Origin: Marvania coccoides
Taxonomy: Eukaryota > Chlorophyta > Trebouxiophyceae > Chlorellales > Chlorellaceae
Assembly (NCBI GenBank): GCA_963854735.1
Contig: OY978102.1
Span: forward strand, 248,001-312,000
Length of the DNA: 64,000 nt
Direction: 5' to 3'
The translations under genes and the position numbers were made by a program. The notes under the pieces were generated by a model. That model saw only the letters and a program-made list of their open reading frames with translations, was not told the origin of the DNA and searched no databases. Shown in pieces: positions 56,791 through 64,000 of this stretch; positions within the stretch are counted from its first letter, which is position 1, and each line of letters starts with the position of its first letter.

Positions 56791-59700
56791 TCATCGCTCC
56801 CCGCCGCGGGATAGCGCCTTCAGGCGGCGCAGCACCCCACCGAAAGTCGGCCTTCCGAGCGGGTCCAACCGAGTGCACTCCTCCACCAAGTCGCTGAGAC
56901 CGCGAATTACACGCATCCCTGCCGCGTCCAGCCCTTCAGGGACCTTCACGGGGGGCATGCGGGCTTGGTAGGGCGAGTTGAGCCACATTGCGTGAACTGC
57001 AACGTGGCTGGCGCCCTCAAAGGGGCGCCGCCGCTCCATGATCTCCCACAGAGTGACTCCAAAAGACCAGACGTCCACCTTCATGGCCCATTCCGCGTCG
57101 CTATCACCTGCAAACAGTAAGAGAATTAAGGAGAAGGCGTTAATTTGAGTTCTTATTGAAAGATTCACCAAAAATATGTGCAACAATGTGGATTTAATCG
57201 AGACAATGATGCGCTTACTGTCTGGTCTCAAAGCCTCGTTGATCAGCTCCGGGGCTGCGTACTGGGTAGTTCCTATGACGCCTGGGCTCAATCGTACCAG
57301 CGGAGGGGGGCCATCTGGAGAAGACCCTGCGCTGTTCGACCCAGGGGGAGGGCCCACGTAGCGCGCCATCCCGAAATCGCCCACTTTCATGGTCTGGCCA
57401 TGCCCAACGAAAATGTTGCTGCACATAACGAGAGAGATGAAAGAAACGTCAAGTTCTCGTCATTTAATAGGCATTTATACGAGAAAAAGCAGCAAAAATC
57501 ACGGAGTTTAACTATGCTACTTACGCTGGCTTGAGATCTCTGTGCACGATGCCTCTGGCGTGGAGGTGGTGCATGCCGCGGGCGATGGAACGCACCAGCG
57601 GCAGCAGCCGCGTGGGGTCCCACTGCTGGGGCGCAGAGTGATGCAGCATGGCGTCCAGGGTGCCTCTGCATTGGGAAAGGAGAGGGGCAGTAAGCGGGAA
57701 CTCGAATGGTAGATGGCAACGGAATTGATTTATAAGAGATGAATCAAGGTGGTGGGCAAAAAACTACTGGTCAAATTTAATGGGAAAAACGTCGATGTGC
57801 AGCCAGTAATAATTCCAATGTTGTGCTGAGTATTAAAACCATAACGAAAGAAAGCTTCCTCACCTGGGGCAGTACTCCAGCACCAGGTATATGGCGCCCT
57901 CGTGCTGGCACAGCGCGCGCAGCGCCACCACATTGTCGTGCGACCCCACCCCCAGGTACATTCCCACCTCGTGCAACGAGTCTTCCACCCGGTCAAACCT
58001 CTTCACCGCCACCGGGGTCTCCAGATACCACGCAGCGTACACAGCGCCCTCTGATCCCGACCCAAGCAGCCTCCCCAGCGTGAGCTCTTCGAAGTCTACG
58101 ACATCCACGGGGATGGCGGGCGGGGCGGAGGGGGTGGTGGGTCCCCGGGACATAACCGGGGTAAAAAAAGCTGCAGAAGAACCGGAGAACTGCCCGGAAG
58201 CTGAGGGGGTGGAGTCTGTGGGGGAGGAGTGAGAGTGGGAGAGCCGCACGGCCTGCGCAAAGGGCGTGCAGAGCAGGTCCTTGCTGTGACGAGGAGAGCG
58301 CCTGGGGCAGGCGGGGGAGGGGAAGGTGAGGCTGCTTGTCGCTGAATCCGCAGACCCTGCTGCGGCTGCTGCGGCCATCAGCGCGGCGTACTGCGCCGCC
58401 AGGCCCGCCTCATCGGAGGGCGGGAGGGAGAGGTCCACAGCGCCGCCACCTGGCGCGCCATTTCCTAAGCTGTTACCGCTGCTCCGCTCTTCCTCGGTCT
58501 GAGTGCCAATGGACACCATTGCGGGGCGGTTCTGTCTGGAATTAAACAGATCAGAGAGGCGGGTGGTGTGAGGGGTGACATCGTCTGGAACAGACACCGG
58601 GAGAGAGTCTTCAAGGTCTGCAGATGACACCCCCCGCTGGCGGAACGACAGCCAGGCTCCGGGGGACTGCAACCGGCCCACAGCCGCCGCCGCGGTGGTC
58701 AGGAACGAAGCCATGCGCTGCCGCTTCTGGAGCTGCCACGCGGAGGAGGACCGCGAGTCGGTGGAGCGCCGAATGCTGCCCGCATCGCCAGGGATTTTCA
58801 GAGCGGCTAGCTTGGGTGTGCCGCCCAGCGCGCCGTCCTCCATGGCGCCTGCGTCCTCTGCAATGACCCCCCGGGGGCTGGGCCTGCCGCCCCAAGCCTG
58901 CCGCCGCAGCGGCAGCTGTTTGTTGTCGTTAGTGGCTGTGGTGGGGTTGAGGGCGGGAATGGCGGCGGTCTGCTGCCCTGGGGCGCCGTCGGGGCGCAGC
59001 AGCAGCGTCAGCGCGTGCTCCAGCCCGCACTGCCACTGGCTCAAGGTGGCCAGATCGGGAAACTTGAGCGTGAGCTCGGGGTCTAAGAGGAAAGTGAGAG
59101 ACAGCGTCAGCGATCCAGGGCAGGGCACCACTTCTTGTACGTAGTACAGCCGTACAAACCTGCAAATTAGTACAATCGTTACGTAAATACTTTCTAGGGT
59201 TGTATTGCTAGTTTTCTTTTAAAAAAACTGAACGACCGAGAGAAAGGGAGAGTGGAAAGAGTTCAAAAGCATAAAGATCGGAGATTGATTTCTCACTTTT
59301 GCCAGCCCCATCGCAGGGTGCTGTTGTCGGTCGACAGCTGAAAGAACCGGAGCTTGCGCGCATTGCGCGGCGCGGGCTTCCCCAGCCACGCCCCCTCGTG
59401 CAGCGCCGCCAGCAGCACCACGTCAGGGTTGCTGCTCTCCGAGGAGTCTGCCCGCATCCGAGACGGGGAAGTGCCCGCCGCCAGCCCCGCGTAGGCGCTG
59501 CCAGAGATGACATGCAGCATGACCCACATGACCAGCCGCAACGCCATAAACACCGAGCATCCTATTAAAATCGAGACTTCAGCGTTGGCCACGTCCACGT
59601 TTTCTATTTCGTAGAGCACTATCATGGCGATGGGGCCGATGAAGGAGATGGGGGCCACGCAGTCGAAGAAGAGCAGCCGGCGATGCGAGTTGGGGCCTCC

Positions 59701-60827
59701 CGCGGCCGCGGCGGCCCAAACGCCGAGCACTGTGCCCACCGCCCCTGCAAGTCAAATAATCATATTCAAATGAAACGAGGTTTGAGTTGCTTTATAATGA
59801 CATTTCTAGAGTAACAGCGTGTATTTAGACATGAAAATGCGTGTTTTGGGGCCTAGAAATGGTGCATATTTAAAAACTTCCGCTTACCAACGACGAGCGA
59901 GGAAATGGAGGCAATAAGGATGCACAGCTCCACAGTGTGGCGGTGCTCTAGCGACACGCCAATGCCCATGGCCGTGACAGTAATAAGAAACGCGAAATCC
60001 AGCTTCACCACCGCGCTGAAGGCGTTGCGAGTCACGATGCGGCGCTGCAGCAGCTCGGCGTCTTTGCTGCGGAAATCCACGCCCAAGCGGGAGTAGATGC
60101 GCCAGCCGAACTGGCGGCAGGACATCAGGGCTGTGAGAATGAAGGCTGCCTGCACCCCCACGATCAGAGCCCCCCAGATGACCTTCAAAGGCAGCAGATC
60201 AGTGTCGGAGGGTCGGGTGGAAATAAACCACAAAACCCGCGCCAGGGAGAGCGCAGCTGCACAGTCGAATGGTTTTTATGAGAAGAGAAGAAAGTGAGAA
60301 ACAGTAATTATGAAAAACACGAGAAAAAAACTGTATTCTATTTGGGAAAAAAAACAGCAATTTCAAAAGAGAGAAACCCCCGATAAACTAGTCAGCGTAC
60401 ATAAAACGATGGCAGAGACGAGCTGAAGGGTGTTTTCTCGTATGACAGCGTCGAACACGGCGTACAGCACAAACAGCGAGATGATGATGATGACAGTAGA
60501 GATGTGGGCCTCCTCATCGTGAGATCTCAGGCTGACTGCCGTGATGCCGTAAGCAACCAGCAAGATGGTGCTCACTACCGCCAGGATGAGGGTGGCTTTG
60601 GCCGCGGTGGGGAGTCCATGCCAGAGGTGCGCAGCGCGGTGGGCCAGCGGGCGGCGAGTGGAGGAGGATTGGCGGCGGAGGACGCTGCAGGCGGGGCGGA
60701 GAGAAGGCTTGCTGGAGAGGAGCTGCGGGGCGGCGGGAGAGGGGTGGTAGGTGGTAGAAGTGGCGGAATCGTCGGTGGCGCAGGGACTGACGGTCTCAGT
60801 GCTATGAGAACGCTTGTCGTCCTCCAT
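56791..60827 (-). CDS. Multipass membrane protein with PH-like and TKL protein-kinase domains
   Basis: Seven exons (60827-60401, 60256-59888, 59744-59297, 59159-57864, 57665-57525, 57418-57219, 57107-56791) give 1065 residues in frame. Residues 75-365 contain about eight hydrophobic helices. About 390-465 looks PH-like: ARKLRFFQLSTDNSTLRWGW, then VRLYYVQEV, ending LSQWQCGLEHAL. A 300-residue Ser/Pro-rich linker follows. The kinase (770-1060) is complete: GSGSEGAVYAAWYLETPVAVK (loop and Lys), IVHRDLKPANIFV, VGDFGMARY, GTTQYAAPELI and DVWSFGVTLWEIMERRRPFE, of the tyrosine-kinase-like class but with the Ser/Thr-type HRDLKPAN loop. Plausibly it senses a membrane signal and phosphorylates cytosolic proteins. 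The ligand is unknown. Exon boundaries separate the membrane, PH and kinase parts. Confidence 0.88.
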
Positions 60828-61648
60828 TGTTTGTGATCACTTGAATCTCTGGGAAAATATCTTCAAATGGCTCGCATGCTGGGTGACAATGCGGGTGCAC
60901 ATTAATTGGTAAAAATGCGCGGTTAAAATTGGTAGGGTGAAGCGGAGGCAGCGGGTTCCTTCAAATGAAAATTGAGGCGTGACAATAAGTTGTTTTGCTC
61001 AAAACCAGGCTCCGCGCAATGCAAAGCGCACACTGGCTGTAATTTGTAATCGACATGTGCACAAGCCCTGACACCCGGCTCCTCCATGAGGCGAAAAAAT
61101 CGTCGTGTCTCTCTCCAGACTCCCGCCAAAATTCCACATTATTTTTATTTTATTTTTTTAATTGTGCGCCCAGAATCTGGATTTGAATCACATTCTAGCA
61201 CCTGGACTAGCATTGTGGGCACTGCTCCCCCAATATTTCGAAGAGTAGTTTTCAAAAAGGTGTGTTATGTTTTTGTTTCAACACAAAGTTTGAGTCTTTG
61301 GAGCATGGAACTCTGTTTATGACATTGCTGCGCAATATGCATACATAACTCAAATCGTGACAGGCGGCAGGGACGCAGAGGGCCGCGAATCAAGGCCTCT
61401 TGACGCTTGCACTCTTGTGCGACCCCTCCCTGTGCCTTCTCTGCAATCCCATTTCGCATTATGCCATTGCATTTTCATCAACCATACATTTAGCTTTCAC
61501 CCCCCTGGGTCTCCGTTCGTTTCCATCAAACCTCGCCCTACTACGGTCCCTCTCATGACAAATCCCTCCTCACCCTCCCCCGTACGCAGTGCTCAGCCCC
61601 GCCTGAGGACACGCGCACGCCGTTTCCAACCCATTAACACAGCCTGAG
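60828..61648. promoter_or_regulatory. Divergent intergenic region, kinase / Mpv17
   Basis: About 0.8 kb. The right part (61360-61648) is pyrimidine-rich and open in one frame without an ATG-led family match; it is probably the 5' leader of the Mpv17 gene. No element was assigned. Confidence 0.45.
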
Positions 61649-62437
61649 ATGGCTCAGATTGCTTCCGTGGGCCGCGCCCTGCTGTCGCCCTTCATTGGCG
61701 TGGCAGGGTGGTACAACAACATCGCGAAAGCACACCCCTTCTCCACCGGCATTGTCACCACGGGGTTCAAGACCTCCGCCGCGGACGCGTTCGCCCAAAA
61801 GGTGGTGGAGGGAAAGAAAGAAATGGACTGGACGCGGCACGCCGTGTTTTGCACCTTTGGCTTTGCCTACCTGGGGGCATTCCAGTACTACCTGTACAAC
61901 GTAAAGTTCACGCAGTGGTGTGGGCCCATCACCGCCCGGTTCGGCCACCGCGCCTCCGCGCCCATCAAAACTTTCATCGACCAGGGGATCCACCACCCGC
62001 TGCTGTATTTTCCTACTTTCTTCTCAATGAAGGCCGTGGTGTCGGGCCAGCCCCTCTCCAGCGCGGTGCACAAGTATAAGACGGAGATCTGGGACAGTCT
62101 GAAGGCGCTGTGGGGGGTGTGGGTCCCGGCCCAGTTGGTGAATTTTGCGGTGGTGCCCCGCCATTTGAGGATTCCCTACGTGGCTGCGGTGTCGTTCGGA
62201 TGGACCGTCATTCTCAGCACAATGCAGGGCAAGTTCGACGCGCAAAAGGCGATGGCAGCAGGGGCGACGGCAACATCGGCAGCGGCGGCGATGCCGCCGC
62301 CGCCGGCAATCGCAGCTGCAGCAGGCACGGCGTCGCCGTCGCCACCCGTGACGGCACTGATGGCAGCGCAAGCGGTGGAGACATCACGAGGGACGCAGAG
62401 CCGACCAAAGACGGACACCACCAGCACAGCAGCATGA
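61649..62437 (+). CDS. Mpv17/PMP22 family membrane protein
   Basis: An uninterrupted reading frame of 262 residues, the only clear intronless gene here besides the OTU gene. Family features: YNNIAKAHPFSTGIVTTGFK at the start, DAFAQKVVEG, the conserved DWTRHAVFCTFGFAYLGAFQYYLY, HPLLYFPTFFSMKAVV and the signature WDSLKALWGVWVPAQLVNF followed by VVPRHLRIPYVAAVSFGWTVILS. Four membrane helices are expected. Members reside in the inner mitochondrial, peroxisomal or plastid membrane and are thought to form channels; which organelle applies is not clear from the N-terminus. The last 50 residues are an Ala/Pro/Thr-rich tail not present in typical members. Confidence 0.93.
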   Translation: MAQIASVGRALLSPFIGVAGWYNNIAKAHPFSTGIVTTGFKTSAADAFAQKVVEGKKEMDWTRHAVFCTFGFAYLGAFQYYLYNVKFTQWCGPITARFGHRASAPIKTFIDQGIHHPLLYFPTFFSMKAVVSGQPLSSAVHKYKTEIWDSLKALWGVWVPAQLVNFAVVPRHLRIPYVAAVSFGWTVILSTMQGKFDAQKAMAAGATATSAAAAMPPPPAIAAAAGTASPSPPVTALMAAQAVETSRGTQSRPKTDTTSTAA

Positions 62438-62475
62438 AATAACCCCATAAATATTAACGTTGACTTTTGAGAAGA

Positions 62476-62481
62476 AATAAA
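62476..62481 (+). terminator. Candidate poly(A) signal of the Mpv17 gene
   Basis: AATAAA lies about 40 nt after the stop codon of the Mpv17 gene. Confidence 0.4.
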
Positions 62482-62924
62482 ATAGTTACTCTCAGTGGTA
62501 CCTCAAAACAAACTCTCTCTTTGTACTTTGCTTCTTTCTCTTTACGCATTTGGTTCCATTATAGTTAAATTTGGTTCCCTTTCCTTCGCTTTGATTCTTT
62601 CTTTGTCTGTTCTTTTTCCTCCTGTGTATCTGTTCTCCATTACTCTTCTTCTCGATTCTTTTTGCCGGTCTCCTGGGCGCACAGCACGGCTCTTTTTTCT
62701 GCCATCATACAAAGACAGCTTCAGCATGCACTCGTTTTGTTCGTTCGTTCGATTGATACGACCCAATAGCGGGCAGCAGAGGCATTATTTCGAGCTGCCC
62801 TCTGTTGGAAAAAAACACGGCAAAGTTTGTTGTTTAATTTTATACTTTTCCCGCTTTTAATTATTGCTCCCCCAGAAAGCTTTCCCTGACCGTGTAAAAC
62901 TGCAACCCCTTCATTTATTTACAC
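62482..62924. other. Convergent 3' spacer
   Basis: This pyrimidine-rich, AT-rich spacer lies between two converging genes. No coding region is supported. Confidence 0.4.
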
Positions 62925-63689
62925 TCACACTACTCGTATCAACAAATCATAGTGGCCAGCTGGATGAAACAAAACAGTGGCCGGCGATAAGAGACGGTTT
63001 CTTTCTTTGAATTCCTCCGCAGCTTCATAAGTTGACACCAAACTCAGTCCTCTGCCCATGAACCCAACGGAATACACCTCAATGGGCCTCTTCACGACGT
63101 GCGCTGCCGCTGCAAGCTCGACTTCTCCACCCCACACGCCGCCCCTCTCCATAATGCTCACATAGTCGTCAAAACTATCGTATTGGTCGTAGTCGATGAA
63201 GGGCGCAAAGTCGTCTCGGCGTGCCAGAAGCTCGGCGCACACAGCTGAGCGTAAGGCGGCAGCGGCAGCTGCCTCTGTGGCCGGCGTGAGGAGCTCTTGA
63301 GCGGCGCAAGCGGCGTCGCTCTGCTGCGCGAGGTGCGCGCCCTGGACGAGGGCGCGGAACATGCAGCTCCCATCGCCGGTGATGCGGTGTACGGCAAAGG
63401 AAGGCTGCTGCAAACTCGAAGGAGAAGGAGCTGCATCGCTATCACTGGAAGTCGCGGCAGCGGTGGTGGAGACGTGCGGTTTAGAATGCGAGCCAGAGGC
63501 GCCGGGATGGATAAAGAGCGATGAGTGTAGGCAGGGAGGCTTCCTTATTGACGGTAAAGGGCGGGCAGAAGAATTTTGACTATTCCCAAGCACCCGCGGA
63601 AAAATCCTGGGAAACCCAGAAGAATTGATCTGACTAGCAATGATCAGAATCCGGCGCTTTGCGGCCGCTCCAGCAGTGCCACCGATCAT
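62925..63689 (-). CDS. OTU-family cysteine protease (deubiquitinase)
   Basis: A single-exon frame of 254 residues. The OTU core starts at about residue 98: HRITGDGSCMFRALVQG with Asp106 and the nucleophile Cys109, then DYDQYDSFDDYVSIMERGGVWGG with the VWGGEVEL helix, RPIEVYS, and the catalytic His in AGHYDLLI near residue 246. These enzymes remove ubiquitin or ubiquitin-like proteins. The N-terminal 95 residues are basic and Ser-rich (RRILIIASQINSSGFPRIFP) and could be an organelle transit sequence. I chose the ATG at 63689; the frame stays open to 63872, but that extension is AT-rich and lacks coding character. Confidence 0.9.
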   Translation of the reverse strand: MIGGTAGAAAKRRILIIASQINSSGFPRIFPRVLGNSQNSSARPLPSIRKPPCLHSSLFIHPGASGSHSKPHVSTTAAATSSDSDAAPSPSSLQQPSFAVHRITGDGSCMFRALVQGAHLAQQSDAACAAQELLTPATEAAAAAALRSAVCAELLARRDDFAPFIDYDQYDSFDDYVSIMERGGVWGGEVELAAAAHVVKRPIEVYSVGFMGRGLSLVSTYEAAEEFKERNRLLSPATVLFHPAGHYDLLIRVV

Positions 63690-63885
63690 TTTGTGAAACG
63701 GGTTGTAAACTAAAGTTAAACCAAAAGCTGCTGTCTTGAAAATTTTCCACAGAAAATTTGAAAAATAAAATAAAAATCGAGCTCGAAAAGAGAAAAAAAG
63801 TCTGGGAAATAAAACGGCACTCGTTTTATGATTGCAATGATTGCAATTCCACTGTTTATAAACCCAGATCACCCTTTCATTCGCT
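63690..63885. promoter_or_regulatory. Divergent promoter region at right edge
   Basis: A 196-bp AT-rich spacer between the OTU gene start and the start of a plus-strand gene that leaves the window. Confidence 0.45.
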
Positions 63886-64000
63886 ATGACTATGACTCAA
63901 TACGAGCAAGAGCGATTGGCAAGAATTAAGAACAACCAAAAGCGATTGGCTGCAATCGGAATCAGCGACACTATCAAGGACATTGAGAATGAACGCAGAA
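63886..64000 (+). CDS. 5' end of an unidentified gene (runs off the window)
   Basis: An ATG at 63886 (or a second at 63892) opens a frame to the window edge. The N-terminus MTMTQYEQERLARIKNNQKR is followed by LAAIGISDTIKDIENERR. The pattern YEQxRLxRIxxNxxxLxxLGI is common in plant and algal proteins, often just before DNA-binding or other domains, so this is probably a real first exon. The rest lies outside the window and no function can be given. Confidence 0.65.
   Translation, partial: MTMTQYEQERLARIKNNQKRLAAIGISDTIKDIENERR

Noticed and set aside
61357..61647. A 96-codon frame just upstream of the Mpv17 gene
   Set aside because: Its first ATG lies late (61556), it matches nothing and is probably 5' leader.
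1..64000. CRISPR arrays, bacterial operons, viral or transposon genes
   Set aside because: The window is spliced eukaryotic DNA; I saw no regular repeat-spacer array, no polymerase, integrase or transposase motifs, and no ribosome-binding-site spacing.

Overview
This is a nuclear chromosome segment from a photosynthetic eukaryote, most likely a green alga. Genes lie on both strands and are split by short introns, about 65 in total, mostly 80-250 nt. Exons are strongly GC-rich; introns and spacers are AT-rich. Lineage markers are a plastid EPSP synthase with a transit peptide, a CGLD27/Ycf36 family protein, the separate B subunit of ATP-citrate lyase, and a CCCH protein with the exact plant RR-TZF spacing. 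I saw no CRISPR array, rRNA, tRNA or intact transposon, and could not fix the genus.

Layout. 0-12 kb: CGLD27 (-), ATP-citrate lyase B (+), an F-box/LRR protein (-), an EGF-containing exostosin-type glycosyltransferase (+). 12-23 kb: a frameshifted ankyrin relic (-), a large ARM-repeat protein (-), a decayed AP-endonuclease 3' end (+), a secreted cysteine-containing protein (-), a small secreted glycine-rich protein (-), and two unassigned GC-rich islands. 23-34 kb: a TOPORS-like RING protein (+), mitochondrial pyruvate carrier 2 (+), a membrane GDPD (-), a giant coiled-coil protein (+), a SET methyltransferase (+). 34-47 kb: a multi-ubiquitin-like protein (-), EPSP synthase (-), splicing factor YJU2 (+), glutamate dehydrogenase (-), a CCX-type cation exchanger (-), and a second secreted protein homologous to the one at 18.5-20.5 kb (+). 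48-64 kb: the RR-TZF protein (-), a 2-oxoglutarate dioxygenase (-), a secreted alpha/beta hydrolase (+), a small unknown protein (-), an eight-pass membrane protein with PH-like and TKL kinase domains (-), an Mpv17 protein (+), an OTU protease (-), and the 5' end of one more gene (+).

These genes do not form a single pathway. ATP-citrate lyase, the pyruvate carrier and glutamate dehydrogenase belong to central carbon/nitrogen metabolism, EPSP synthase to aromatic amino acids, and YJU2, TZF, RING, F-box, SET and OTU proteins to RNA or protein regulation. Most worth a second look: the pair of secreted paralogues without a recognised domain, the membrane/PH/kinase fusion, a hydrolase with Thr at the nucleophile position, three homology-supported GC-AG introns, and two stopless 84-nt introns that could be retained as coding sequence. 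Every spliced model given divides by three and joins in frame; one (18546-20476) needs a weak acceptor and may instead hold a frameshift.
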